Shown piece after piece: positions 1 to 10,871 of a stretch of 64,000 nt of DNA. Within the stretch, counting starts at the first letter, position 1. The number at the start of each line of letters is the position of its first letter. The notes beneath the pieces are model-generated. The model was not told the origin of the DNA and ran no database searches. It saw nothing but the letters and a program-made list of their open reading frames with translations. The DNA is from Owenia fusiformis (Eukaryota; Annelida; Polychaeta; Sabellida; Oweniidae), in the NCBI GenBank assembly GCA_903813345.2, contig CAIIXF020000008.1, forward strand, positions 17,842,822-17,906,821, given 5' to 3'. Position numbers and translations under genes: made by a program.

Positions 1-736
1 ATGAATACAATGTATGTTAAATCTTATTCACACTTCTGTCTGAAATGTTTATGAATTTAAAAATCTTTTCGAATCAGATCATATAATATTAATCCTAGAA
101 TGCAATTTAGGTACTAACATGGGTTACCTATATTTCACAAGTAATCCAAATGTGCTCTTCTAAATAGTAATTGTTAGATCAAAGACATTTCAAAGCATAT
201 TTTTGATTATATCTGTTACGTCCTTATTATGTAACATTATAGTCTAATGTTTGTGTTCTGATTTTAGTTGTTGATGGCAATAATGATGTTTTCACATGCT
301 TTTCATGAATCTTAAAAATTTGCAAAATAGAATAGCTTTAAAAAAGAGGGGGAGAAACCCCAGGGTTCAAAGATGACATACGCTTATAATGTAAATCTGT
401 ATTGAGATGACATCGTCGCTGATTGGTTTAGCGAGTCGATCGTTGATTGGTTTAAAACTAGGTCAATTTGAAAACTTTAAAAACCAAGATGGAGGGTACG
501 TTTTCGACAAAAGGTGTGCGAAGGAGCAAATCGTATGTCATCAATTGAATCATGGGGTTTTCCCTCCTCTTGCTGTGAAATTTCAATAGTTCAAGTTCAA
601 AGTTGTCTGTTCTGAAAGATCCTAATTAAGATGAATATTCCGTCACAAAATAGTTCAAGATGAAGCAAAAATCTCTGAGTGAAGGGAAGCAAAAAAGAAG
701 CGAGTCATTTTTGAGATGTCACAAATCTGACTTAAA
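1..736. other. Intergenic, no gene recognised
   Basis: AT-rich sequence. The only open frame of note, 407-589 on the plus strand (60 codons), has no domain, no splice context and no codon character that I can support. I see no repeat structure in this stretch. Confidence 0.5.
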
Positions 737-973
737 CCTAACTTTCAACTAATTATCAATAGTAAGTTAGGTGATAATTAGAGATTAACTTACATCAAAC
801 TTACAACTAACTTTCAACTAATTTACGTAAATAGCTCATTTGCATATTGATGGTAGTTAATCGTTAATTAAGTTGCAAATTAAGCGTTAATTAAGTTGAT
901 AATTAGCTCATTTGCATGTGAATTTTTACACCTAACTTTCAACTAATTATCAATAGTAAGTTAGGTGATAATT
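737..973. repeat. Direct repeat pair, about 44 bp, 194 bp apart
   Basis: A 43-44 bp block beginning CCTAACTTTCAACTAATTAT occurs at 737-780 and again at 931-973, almost unchanged. The DNA between them holds further partial copies of AACTTTCAACTAA and of GCTCATTTGCAT. It looks like a small decayed tandem array. Confidence 0.6.
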
Positions 974-1109
974 GGAGATGATTTTCCATAGGCTTTTTTC
1001 AATTGGGAAAGTTCAGAAACGAACTCAAGTATTTTGATGTAAATAAGGATAAAAGTAATGGAACTAAATTGTTTTAAGTTAGTATTGTAAGGTTGTAAAA
1101 CTTGATTAC

Positions 1110-1846
1110 CTTTGGCCTTTCCACCTTTCTTGTAATCTTCAAGTCTTCTATTGTACACCTTCCCCTGGTATATGTTGCATAGATATTTCTTGTTCTCTTT
1201 CACAAGATGGATCAGTTGTTCCTGTGTTAATTCACCCACTTTGCTACAAGTAGACAAATACAATTCCCTTATATATATACTACATAATATAATATAATAT
1301 AATCATAATGACATAAATAATGGTGTAGATTACATCATGTACATGGCTTCTGAACAAAATATCAAAGTCTTCAATTTATAACACATGTCTCTATAGCTTT
1401 TAACACGACTATGAGTCATAAATTAAAAGTTCATCAACATAAAAGTTGATACTCAAGCCTCCAGGCCCATAGCCTGGGGGGTTGAGGGTGACCTCCCCAA
1501 CCTAAATTCTTTCAAAATCATGCAGTTTTTCAATATATTGAGCAGATTTTGCATGATTTTTGGTACATTTTAGGCAAATATTGTCTGAAGTGAACCCCCT
1601 GGAATTTTTGGGAAAATGACCCCCTCTTTGAGAAATTCTGGCTGCGGGCCTGAGCCTATATTTGGGAAGTTTTGTTAATACTTACTTCACTTTGCTCAAT
1701 ACATTGGGCAGTTCTATTATATCCTCTTCATCATCAATCACAAAAGTATCATCAGCCTCATCTTCAGTCTTCAGATCATCAACATTCATGCAACTAATAT
1801 CACCACAATCCCCAGTACCAATATCATAATCCAATTGTATATCACA
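1110..1846 (-). CDS. Two exons of an unrecognised gene (partial)
   Basis: Two minus-strand exons fit together. The upstream exon runs from about 1846 to 1686, is open throughout and strongly acidic (runs of D and E, reading DDTFVIDDEEDIIELPN), and ends at a good donor GTAAGTAT in phase 2. The downstream exon at 1243-1110 starts after a pyrimidine-rich acceptor ending TTGTAG, also in phase 2, and ends at donor GTAATC in phase 1. It encodes a basic, helix-prone stretch (LTQEQLIHLVKENKKYL, then GKVYNRRLEDYKKGG) that faintly recalls a MADF-like fold; I do not trust that call. Further 3' exons are not visible in 1-1109. Upstream, the foldback element starting at 1856 lies within ten bases of the presumed acceptor, so the gene may be truncated by it or may be a transposon-derived gene. 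Phase agreement is the main support. Confidence 0.4.
1439..1655. repeat. Dispersed repeat with a second copy near 28.1 kb
   Basis: The block containing AAAATCATGCAGTTTTTCA and, about 100 bp later, CTGGCTGCGGGCCTGA recurs in shortened form at 28125-28240. Two separated copies sharing both ends of the block show that it is an interspersed repeat. No open frame or terminal structure lets me assign a class. Confidence 0.55.
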
Positions 1847-1855
1847 CCCTATGCA

Positions 1856-2683
1856 GACAGAGCCTGTGGGGAATATTGGGTGCGGAGCAAATGAGCGGAG
1901 GGTGCGGAGCTAACGGTTATTTTTGAATTTAAATTTGGGATATTTCTGAAACTAAGCCGTTTTGGGACTTCAAATATACCAAGATATGTGTATTTGACAC
2001 CAAATATCAATACAATTGTGAAAAAAGTAGCGCAATTCATTCTATAGCGACGCAGTGTGCCTTAAACCTTTCCCAGACCTATATATTTTGAAATTATCCT
2101 TTTAATACTGAGTCCCCAGCATTCATAAAAAATGGTGTTCAAGGTGCACTATCTATACAAATTATTTTTGCATCTTGGAAGCCAGGCAGAATCTGTGTGA
2201 TTTTATAAAAATTCGGAAATTCTTTCAGATATGAGCCCCCTCTAAATATTGGGTGCGGAGCAGCTCCATAAACGTAGCTCCGCACCCAATATTTAGAGGG
2301 GGCTCATATCTGAAGAACATTTCCGAATTTTTATAAAATCACACAGATACTGCCTGGCTTCCAAGATGCAAAAATAATTTGCATGGGTAGTGTATCTTGA
2401 ACACCATTTTTTATGAATGCTGGGGACGCAGTATTAAAAGGATAGTCTCAAAATATATAGGTCTGGGAAATGTTTAAGGCATACTGCGTCGCTATAAAAT
2501 GAATTGCACTACTATTTTCACAATTTTATTGATATTTGGTGTCAAATACACATATCTTGGTATATTTGAAGTCCCAAAACGGCTTAGTTTCAGAAATATC
2601 CCAATTTTAAATTCAAAAATGACCGTTAGCTCCGCACCCTCCGCTCATTTGCGCCGCACCCAATATTTCCCACAGGCTCTGTC
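1856..2683. mobile_element. Foldback (long palindromic) element
   Basis: The sequence reads as a near-perfect inverted repeat. It begins GACAGAGCCTGTGGG at 1856, ends with the reverse complement at 2669-2683, and has arms of about 400 bp around a short centre near 2266. Arms differ only at scattered bases and small indels, so the element is fairly young. There is no coding capacity; the open frames inside it (for example 1849-2040) are mirror images of one another. The right end coincides exactly with the edge of the N gap, so the target duplication cannot be seen and the superfamily is unassigned. Confidence 0.8.
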
Positions 2684-3183
2684 NNNNNNNNNNNNNNNNN
2701 NNNNNNNNNNNNNNNNNNNNNNNNNNNNNNNNNNNNNNNNNNNNNNNNNNNNNNNNNNNNNNNNNNNNNNNNNNNNNNNNNNNNNNNNNNNNNNNNNNNN
2801 NNNNNNNNNNNNNNNNNNNNNNNNNNNNNNNNNNNNNNNNNNNNNNNNNNNNNNNNNNNNNNNNNNNNNNNNNNNNNNNNNNNNNNNNNNNNNNNNNNNN
2901 NNNNNNNNNNNNNNNNNNNNNNNNNNNNNNNNNNNNNNNNNNNNNNNNNNNNNNNNNNNNNNNNNNNNNNNNNNNNNNNNNNNNNNNNNNNNNNNNNNNN
3001 NNNNNNNNNNNNNNNNNNNNNNNNNNNNNNNNNNNNNNNNNNNNNNNNNNNNNNNNNNNNNNNNNNNNNNNNNNNNNNNNNNNNNNNNNNNNNNNNNNNN
3101 NNNNNNNNNNNNNNNNNNNNNNNNNNNNNNNNNNNNNNNNNNNNNNNNNNNNNNNNNNNNNNNNNNNNNNNNNNNNNNNNNNN
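2684..3183. other. Assembly gap, 500 N
   Basis: Exactly 500 undetermined bases, which is a placeholder length. The gap lies between the right end of a palindrome and the internal satellite of an LTR, both hard to assemble. It hides the outer end of the left LTR and the left target-site duplication of the Gypsy element. Confidence 0.98.
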
Positions 3184-5132
3184 TGTTCGTGTAATAGCCT
3201 CAATTATGGTGATGAGTGTTCTAGCCACTTCTAGCAAGGTACCTATGTGCATGTAATAGTCTCAATTAAGGTGACGGGTGTTCTAGCCACTTCTAGCAAG
3301 GTACCTGTGTACATGCAATAGTCTCAATTAAGGTGATGGGTGTTCTAGCCACTTCTAGCAAGGTACCTATGTGCATGCAATAGTCTCAATTAAGGCGAGG
3401 GGTGTTCTAGCCACTTCTAGCAAGATACCTATGCGCATGTAATAGTCTCAATTGAGGGGACGGGTGTTCTAGCCACTTCTAGCAAGGTACCTATGTGCAT
3501 GCGACTATATTACAAAAGGTATCAGGTACTCTAGCCACTTCTAGCGCATCGGATATTCTAGCCACTTCTAGCGTATCGGGGGTTCTAGCCAAATTTAGCA
3601 AGGGACCTATGTACATGCGACTATATTACAAAAGGTATCAGGTACTCTAGCCACTTGTAGCGCATCAGATATTCTAGCCACTTCTAGCGTATCGGGGGTT
3701 CTAGCCAAATTTAGCAAGGGACCTATGTACATGCGACTATATTACAAAAGGTATCAGGTACTCTAGCCACTTCTAGCGCATCGGATATTCTAGCCACTTC
3801 TAGCGTATCGGGGGTTCTAGCCAAATTTAGCAAGGGACCTATGTACATGCGACTATATTACAAAAGGTATCAGGTACTCTAGCCACTTCTAGCGCATCGG
3901 ATATTCTAGCCACTTCTAGCGTATCGGGGGTTCTAGCCAAATTTAGCAAGGTACCTAGGTGACTGGAGGAGGGGGGGGGTCAATATTGATACACCTGTAG
4001 TTAATATATGGGACTGTGCTAGAGGTTATGTATATAGATTGTGTTAATGGAAGTCAAATATAAATGGGAGGGGGAATAAGTGAGTTCTCTCCACACTCAC
4101 TAATAATAAACAAAACAACCAATTAACAAATTACTTACTCTATTTCAAGAGTTAACTGATTAACATATATACAATCAATACATACACACTCAATGGTAAG
4201 TTGTCACTACTACATATACTATGTATCTCAATACCCTGGCACTTGTTTTGTAATGTATTGGCTGAAAAAGGCTAGCAGGGGAGCTTAGCTGATAATAGCT
4301 AGAAATGACGTCACTTGGAGCTAGAAAGAGCTGATATAGCTACAAAAGGCTGGAAAATGCTAGATAAGGCTATAAATTCACCTAGCTCTTCACACTAAAG
4401 TCACTAAAATCGGTATCAAAACGTTCCTGTCTTAGCTGGGTGGTCGTATGGGTCTGTAATAGTGGGTCTCACCCACCCTCAAAGGCTCAAAACTACAGAA
4501 ACAAGGAAGAATTGTTGCAAAAGTGTGGAAATATACTCAAAATGACCGTTCACTTCAATGTATGAAAAGTTGGCTAAATACAATAAAATGAGCCTATATA
4601 ACTACCTGTTCAGACGCAGCAACACCCAACGTCAACTCGGCCATAGTTATACGTTTACGAAATAATCCTAGTACGGAAACAACTGGATACGAGTACGAGC
4701 GAAAGTAATCCGTCTTCTTGATCAGAACAACACGTTTCACAATGATCTCGCGAGAAGAGACCCCTTGACATAGAAGTCAAAACTGGCAAAATTGAGAAAT
4801 AAGGGGTAACAATCACCTCTATAAGGCGAAAGATATTAAGTATAGTAAAGTGAATACTGACAAAGTGTGTGAGCTGGTGTAAAGTGAATTAAATAAGAGT
4901 AAGTAGCCGAACATAACAGAACAAATGAAATCTCGTGTTAGAGATTTCGAACGTAAACAAACATGGCGGAAAAACAAAAATACGAAAATTTGAAATTGAC
5001 CAAAGATAAGTTAATTTTACTAATATAACAAGCGGTGCCAGAGTTTTACCCAGGCTTAAAAGTAAGTACGAACACCAAACTTATATACAACTTACTAAGA
5101 AACGGCCCCAGTTTCAATACTGGGTCGTTACA
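3184..5132 (-). repeat. 3' LTR of the Gypsy element (outer end in gap)
   Basis: Matches 13293-15242 base for base in the parts compared, apart from one base in the G-run near 3971. About 300 bp at its outer end fall in the N gap if it is as long as the other copy. It contains the satellite arrays described for the 5' LTR and the palindromic site TGACGTCA at 4306-4313. Confidence 0.92.
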
Positions 5133-5146
5133 CTGCCCCCTGTGTT
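5133..5146 (-). other. Polypurine tract of the Gypsy element
   Basis: On the minus strand the 14 bases reading AACACAGGGGGCAG directly precede the first base of the 3' LTR (TGTAAC). A G-rich purine run abutting the LTR is where plus-strand DNA synthesis starts in LTR elements. This position also fixes the LTR boundary. Confidence 0.75.
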
Positions 5147-5682
5147 GACAAAAGTTCGTCTCGAACTTTATAAAATTAAATGATAAAACTATAGATAAAT
5201 ACTACTCTCGTTTGACAATGACTGGAAGTAGGAAAATATATATGAAGCTTATTAATACTGGTTCATGACCACACTATCAGAATCTCTATAATACTGTTTT
5301 CTCATCAAACATGACTGTGGTTAATATCACCTGTAAAAACATATGTTCATGTATAACGATATAAAAATATATCTACAATCAATAAATAATCACAATATAC
5401 AAATAATTGCTAAGATTGCACTACATTGCGAATCGTTATTAACGATTCTACCTTCACCTGTCTTTACCTGCTGATTGCTTGTTTGAGATTCACAGTTTAC
5501 TAAAAACGTATATAAAATAGAAAGATGTTCATATCTTGTTGGTTGTATTAACTTGAGATCCATGATTTTTCTTAATGCACTAATATCATGACATAGTGGT
5601 AGTGTTGTTGTTGTTTTTTAATTAACTGTACCACTTATTGCGTGTCCTTTTTCACACTGATTTGAACATTGATGACTTTTGT
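5147..5682. other. Untranslated internal region between ORF3 and polypurine tract
   Basis: About 540 bp of AT-rich retrotransposon sequence on the 3' side of the extra ORF. No open frame, tandem repeat or hairpin worth naming was seen. Confidence 0.5.
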
Positions 5683-6774
5683 TTAGTTCATCGATAGATC
5701 CAAAGGTTTGTCATAGTTATTGTTTGTATCTACATCCTTAGAGGTGTATGATGTTAGGATTGTTTTGTCGCTATCATCTGAGTCATTGTCTTGTTCTGGC
5801 TCCCTCTTGAGAGCAGGTAATCCCAAATCCTCCAGTTGGCAATATAAATCACTCTGTCCCAGTTCTTTGTCTAAGGCACGGTCCCACTTAGAGCTTGTCT
5901 GCGGCCCTGAAAGTATATGGGTATTGTCTCCCGCCAACTTCTCCTTCTTGGGCTCTCCCAATATTTCGGACCACTTTTTAGCAATTAGGGATTGGGACTC
6001 ATCACTAGGTCTCTCAATGGGCTTTTCTTCCATTTTAGCATTGGTTATTTTCTTAGCTTTGGGGGGTCTGGTTGGCTCTTGGTTGACGTATATGACCTTA
6101 GGTATCTTATAGGGTTTAACTTTGGTACTCGGATCCTTTACTACTTTGGAACACATGGGCATCGGGTTGTCACATTTTTGGGGACATTGTTTTGACAAAC
6201 CGCTGACGCCAGGGCTTGAACATTTGGACACATTGGACCCTGTTTGGGGCTTAAGTTGCTTTATCCGTACCACAGGATTGAGTTGTGGGCCTTTCTCTGA
6301 AGGGATACTTGGTGTAGACTGGGAAGTAAGAGACTCATTTTTGTCTAAGTCCCCTAGGTCAATGTCCAACTGGCACCCAAGGTCTGGTAGTGTTTTGGAG
6401 AAAACCATATCCATAAGATTTGGACACTCCTTTGCAGGGGGGGTTTTCTTTTCATGGCTTTGCTTATGTTCACGAATAAGCTTCTTGTAGAACATGGGGC
6501 GCTTATACTGACAACCTTCTTCTGGACACTCATAAGAGGGCCCATGGATATTACGCACATGTTTTCTTAGCTTTGTTTTGTTGGGGTAGGTTTTTTGGCA
6601 CTCATAACAACGTTCATATGGATGGAACAGAGTTGAATGCTGATCGAGCATTTCCTCAGTTGCAAATTTCGCACCACATATCACATTTTGGACTGTTACA
6701 GGACACGGATACACCTCCTGCAAGCACACATAAAACAATTCTAAGTACAAGGTTACAGCGGTCATGTTGGGCAT
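5683..6774 (-). CDS. Gypsy ORF3: C2H2 zinc-finger protein with CtBP-type motif
   Basis: A 363-codon frame between pol and the 3' LTR, where env lies in other elements. It has no signal peptide or membrane span and is not an envelope protein. Residues 24-107 hold three C2H2-type fingers: C24, C33, H46, H51 (irregular spacing); C56, C59, H72, H77 (canonical); C83, C88, H103, H107. The rest is low-complexity, rich in K, P and S, with acidic runs. Near the C-terminus are LKRE (322-325), a sumoylation-type psi-K-x-E site, and PLDLS (357-361), the motif by which many cellular repressors bind the corepressor CtBP. A strong acceptor lies in frame at codon 19/20, so the first 19 residues may be intron and the true N-terminus may come from an upstream exon. 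It looks like a captured host transcriptional repressor; function is inferred from motifs only. Confidence 0.8.
   Translation of the reverse strand: MPNMTAVTLYLELFYVCLQEVYPCPVTVQNVICGAKFATEEMLDQHSTLFHPYERCYECQKTYPNKTKLRKHVRNIHGPSYECPEEGCQYKRPMFYKKLIREHKQSHEKKTPPAKECPNLMDMVFSKTLPDLGCQLDIDLGDLDKNESLTSQSTPSIPSEKGPQLNPVVRIKQLKPQTGSNVSKCSSPGVSGLSKQCPQKCDNPMPMCSKVVKDPSTKVKPYKIPKVIYVNQEPTRPPKAKKITNAKMEEKPIERPSDESQSLIAKKWSEILGEPKKEKLAGDNTHILSGPQTSSKWDRALDKELGQSDLYCQLEDLGLPALKREPEQDNDSDDSDKTILTSYTSKDVDTNNNYDKPLDLSMN
6718..6737 (-). promoter_or_regulatory. Probable 3' splice site for ORF3 mRNA
   Basis: On the minus strand a T-rich run reading TTTTATGTGTGCTTGCAG is followed by GAGGTG, a good match to an animal acceptor. 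The cut falls between codons 19 and 20 of the ORF3 frame, just before the first zinc finger. A spliced subgenomic RNA is how 3' ORFs of retroelements are usually expressed. I did not find a convincing donor. Confidence 0.5.
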
Positions 6775-6866
6775 AGAATCACTATAGTATCAACATTATC
6801 AATACATTATAAAACTTTCAATAAAGGCACTGATAAATGTTTTCATAGAGGTTGCAACTTTGACAC

Positions 6867-7424
6867 TTAATAATCATAATTTTTGAGCCAAGAGGGGGGC
6901 TTTCTTTGTCGTTTGGATCGGGGTATTGGGTCAAATTGGTCCACATCTGAATCACTCAAGTTCTTTTCAGAACCGTAAAGAAGGTCAGGTTCTTGGTCTG
7001 GTACCTGGTCAATTTGGGGTACTGGTACATTTTGGTCATTATCTGTGGCAGGCTCCACCCAAGATGGCGTTAATCCAACATAGGGTTTAAGCCTGTCCTG
7101 GTGGATTACCTGAGTTTTGCCATTCTCTTTGCGAATTTGAACTAGTAGATCGGACAACAGATCGACAATCAAGTGGGGTCCGGTCCAAGGATTGTGAAAC
7201 TTGGGACTCGTTCCCACCTGCACAACGGGACTATGCAGCCACACAAGGTCGGACACAGCAAAACGTTTTGTGTCCGCCTTACAATCGTACAAGCGTTTCT
7301 GTTTGTCACTGTTCAGTGGCCGATTCATGCACCCTTTCAAGTTTACCTTCCAAAATCTCACAGTAGGTGGTAAACTTTTCTGACTCTCCGGACGCTGCAG
7401 GGGGGATGCCGAGAGAAAGATCAC
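6867..7424 (-). CDS. Gypsy pol, integrase C-terminal part (separate frame)
   Basis: This frame overlaps the end of the main pol frame by about 119 bp and continues it. From about 7313 downward it encodes the usual Gypsy integrase tail: a charged helix (KQKRLYDCKA), the SH3-like segment (FAVSDLVWL), the GPY/F-type motif (NPWTGPHLIVD), the DRLKPY box, and a basic end (KRQRKPPSWLKNY) typical of Gypsy pol C-termini. Residues before about 28 are out of frame with the family and probably are not translated. A one-base shift relative to pol is needed to join the two. I take it as a mutation or base-call error rather than a programmed event, because frameshifting inside integrase is not usual. Confidence 0.8.
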   Translation of the reverse strand: MIFLSASPLQRPESQKSLPPTVRFWKVNLKGCMNRPLNSDKQKRLYDCKADTKRFAVSDLVWLHSPVVQVGTSPKFHNPWTGPHLIVDLLSDLLVQIRKENGKTQVIHQDRLKPYVGLTPSWVEPATDNDQNVPVPQIDQVPDQEPDLLYGSEKNLSDSDVDQFDPIPRSKRQRKPPSWLKNYDY

Positions 7425-10400
7425 TAATCAAACGAGGTTCCCTTCCAAACATCATGAAGGCCGGGGAGAAACCTGTGGTTTCATGGGAAGCAGATCTATA
7501 TGCCGAAGCAACATAAGGAAGATGCTCATCCCAGTCCTTGTGTGAAGGTGCAACCACCTTTGCTAACATGGCTTCTATGGTCCTGTTTGACCGTTCAACC
7601 ATGCCGTCTGATTGAGGTCTGTATGGAGACGTTCTGGTCTTCACGGCCCTGAGCATGTCACATATTTCATTAAACAGATGCGACTCAAACTGCCTGCCTT
7701 GATCACTATGGATCAGCAAGGGTGATCCATATCGGCAAACAAATTCTTTCAGGAATAAATCAGCCACTGTGGACGCTTCCTGGTTTGGCATAGCCAGTGC
7801 TTCCAGGTACTTTGTGAAGTAGTCCTCGATAATAAGTACATACTTATTTCCATGATAGGATTCGGGGAGGGGACCTAATATGTCCAGAGCCACACGTTCA
7901 AGTGGGGCTCCCACGTTATACTGCCTCATCTTTGCTTTGGGCTTTTTAGCCGGAGCCTTTCTTCTTTGACATTCTGGACATTTGGCAATGTATCTCGCTA
8001 CATCGGATTTAAATCCAACCCAGTAGAAGCGCTGTCTAATGCGGTCCAATGTTTTCCCTACTCCAAGATGACCGCAATCTTTGGAATCATGCAAAAGTGC
8101 AAGCACTTGAGATCTTAGGGATTCTGGGACAACAACCTGCCATACAGTATCAGTGGGCAGCACATACTTCCGCTGAATGAGACCATCCTCCAATCTAAAC
8201 AGCTCAAGCTGTCCCCAATAGATTTTGAGTAAAGGGGATTTGGCAGCTATTTCCTCCCAAGGTGGTTTGTCTTTGGCTACAAGCCATTCATGTACCATTT
8301 TCATGATAGGATCCTGTTTGACCCCCTCTTGATACTGCTCTACACTGATCCCATCACACCAATTAGTTCCAGATATGGGATCATTGGTTTCCTCTGCGAG
8401 TTGCATAACCACAGTATTCAGAGCCACTGTAGGAGTCAACCTAATATCATAACTCACTCGATTTACAGGGAGGGGTGTCTTGTCATTATTTTGGGGTTCT
8501 ACATTACGTAGTTTCTCCTGACGCTCGCAATGGGAGCAGTCTCGACATGGACGCCGTGACAATGCATCCGCATTCTTATGTTGGGCCCCCGGGCGATGCT
8601 GAATTCTAAAATCATAAGTTCCAAGCAACTCAATCCAACGGGCAAGTTGGCCTTCTGGCTGCTTAAACCTCATAAGCCAGGTAAGGGCTCCGTGGTCAGT
8701 TCGTACGAGGAAGTTTTTGCCATACAGGTAATGGTGGAAATTACGCACAGCTTTAATGATAGCTAGGAGCTCCTTCCTAGTGACGCAGTAATTCCTCTCA
8801 CTACGACTGAGAGAAGAGGCATAGAAAGCAATGGGTCTTTCGATACCTTCTTGGACCTGGCTAAGTGCAGCACCGATGCCACAGTAGCTGGCATCTGTGT
8901 CCAAGATAAACGGAAGTGCCATATCTGGGAAGGCTAGTATTGGAACATCTCTGAAGCTACTCTTCAGACAGTCCATCGCTGTCTGACATTCGTCAGTCCA
9001 CCGAAACTGACGGTATTTCTCGGTCAACTGATGGAGTGGACGGGAGATAGTGGAGAATCCCTTTATGAACCTGCGATGGTAACTACATAAGCCGAGGAAA
9101 GCCCTGACATCCCGGACTCTCTTTGGTACTGGCCAATTCAGGATTAATTCCACCTTCTTCGGATCAACAGATATGCCATTTTGGGAAACAACATGCCCCA
9201 GATATGCGACCTCTCTTTTGAAGAGATGACACTTTTTGGGACTTAATTTCATTCCCGCCTCTCTGAACCGATCAAGAACTGTTGACAAACGCTCTAGCTG
9301 TTGGTCAAAAGTCGAGCTTGGAATGATAACGTCATCGAGATATATAAGGGCCTGCTCGGGTGTTAAACCAGCCATCACACACTCCATCAGGCGTTCGAAA
9401 GTCGCCGGGGCGTTCGTCAGCCCAAAAGGCATGACGAGAAATTCGAAAAGACCTCTCTCAGTCGTGAAGGCTGTTTTTGGTGCATCACTAGGGTCCATCT
9501 CAACTTGCCAGTAGCCACTGGCCAAATCGAGGGTCGAGAACCACTTTGACCCACTGAGGGAATCCAATGTATCGTCTATTCGGGGGAGTGGGTAAGCGTC
9601 CTTAATGGTGACGCTGTTTAAATGACGATAATCTATGCAAAATCTTTGCGAACCATCTTTTTTCGTAACCATGACAACAGGTGATGCCCACGGGGATGAG
9701 GAAGGCTGAACAATCCCAGAATCCAGCATTTCTTGGACTATTCTGGCTTCCTCTGGCCTTTTAGAAGGGGGGACACGTCTAGGACGCTGTTTTCTAGGAA
9801 TCGCATCACCAGTGTTGATGGTATGCCTGGTTTTGTTGGTTTTACCAAGATCCAACTTCGACTTGGCAAATACATCTTGGTTTGCCATCACAAAGGTTTT
9901 GAGTTTGAGATGCTCATCAGCGGACAGATCGTCATGACCTTCCAAGAGGACCTGTAAGTGCTGAGGCACCTCATCGTTAGTCACACTACTCAAAGTTGTA
10001 GTTTCTGTGGTATCAATATTTACACTATTTACAATGGGACGCTGCTCGAAATTACAATCACAATTAACTCCATTTGTGACGGTTGGACCTAGGTCTTCTG
10101 CTAGGGCAACAAAAGAACCTTTGTAGATGGTCTTCTCCTCATTACTTAAGTTTGTGATTTGTAAAGGGAGGTTTGAATCACTAGGGCACACGAGACTGCG
10201 CGCTATCACGAGGCCTTCATCAACAGAGGTGCTGTTAGCCGTTTCAACAAGCAACTCATGGGATTCATGGGTACCATCTACGTTTGCAGGGGCAATTACA
10301 ACACTAAAGGGAGGAACACTAATGGTATCTTTCATCGTTATTCTATACAAACAACTAATGGATGGTAGGGAAGAACTAGTAGCACAGGCATACTCTACAC

Positions 10401-10871
10401 CATCCAACATTAGCGTTCCGCTCTTAAGATCCACAACAGAACTGTGGCTTCTCAGGAAGTCTAGACCAAGGATGCATGGATAATTGATGCCAGCCACATA
10501 CATGGTCTGTTGTAGAACTACACCCTGCTCAGGGGACATAGAACAGTCAACTTTCCCTTGGATTGAAAGCTGACTGCCATCAGCGACAGTTATGGCCAAA
10601 CTCTCTCGCTGCCGCTGACAATCCCCTACATAATCATTGGTTTTCAAATCTTTGGCAACACTGGTTGCCAATATGGAGACAGTCGCCCCGGTATCAATCA
10701 AACAATATATATGAACACCCCCTATTCTCATAGGGAGGAATAACCCTTCACTATTTAAAAATGGACCTACATTATTAACAAAGGGTCCCTCCTCCCTATT
10801 CTCACTTTCCAACAAAGGTCCATCATCACTCAACGAGGCTTCGCTTGGACCTACTGGCTCGGCCTCTTGGC
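7306..10871 (-). CDS. pol: Gypsy pol polyprotein (PR-RT-RNaseH-INT), frameshifted at end
   Basis: The frame is open from the gag slippery site. The first visible methionine-like position (10833) is a TTG, so pol has no start of its own and is expected as a Gag-Pol fusion. Counting from 10833: protease active site DTGA at 47-50; reverse transcriptase with YLDD at about 498-501; RNase H with the LDTDAS motif near 644; integrase with an HHCC zinc domain around 919-955 (CPECQRRK) and a DDE core (D near 983 in LDILGPL, D near 1039 in HSDQGRQF, E near 1077 in DGMVERSN). The order marks Ty3/Gypsy and all catalytic residues I looked for are present. The frame stops at 7306, before the integrase C-terminal domain, which continues in the next frame. 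Confidence 0.93.

Noticed and set aside
2499-3252. Open frames of about 200 codons spanning 2684-3183
   Set aside because: They consist almost wholly of unknown bases from the N gap, and their ends lie in the foldback element and LTR satellite.
3184-3955. CRISPR-like array of regularly spaced repeats
   Set aside because: The whole unit, including the 'spacers', is repeated; it lies inside an LTR of an animal retrotransposon and is a satellite.
5720-6490. Plus-strand frames of up to 130 codons opposite ORF3, and others opposite pol and gag
   Set aside because: Shadows of the minus-strand retrotransposon genes, which have recognisable domains.
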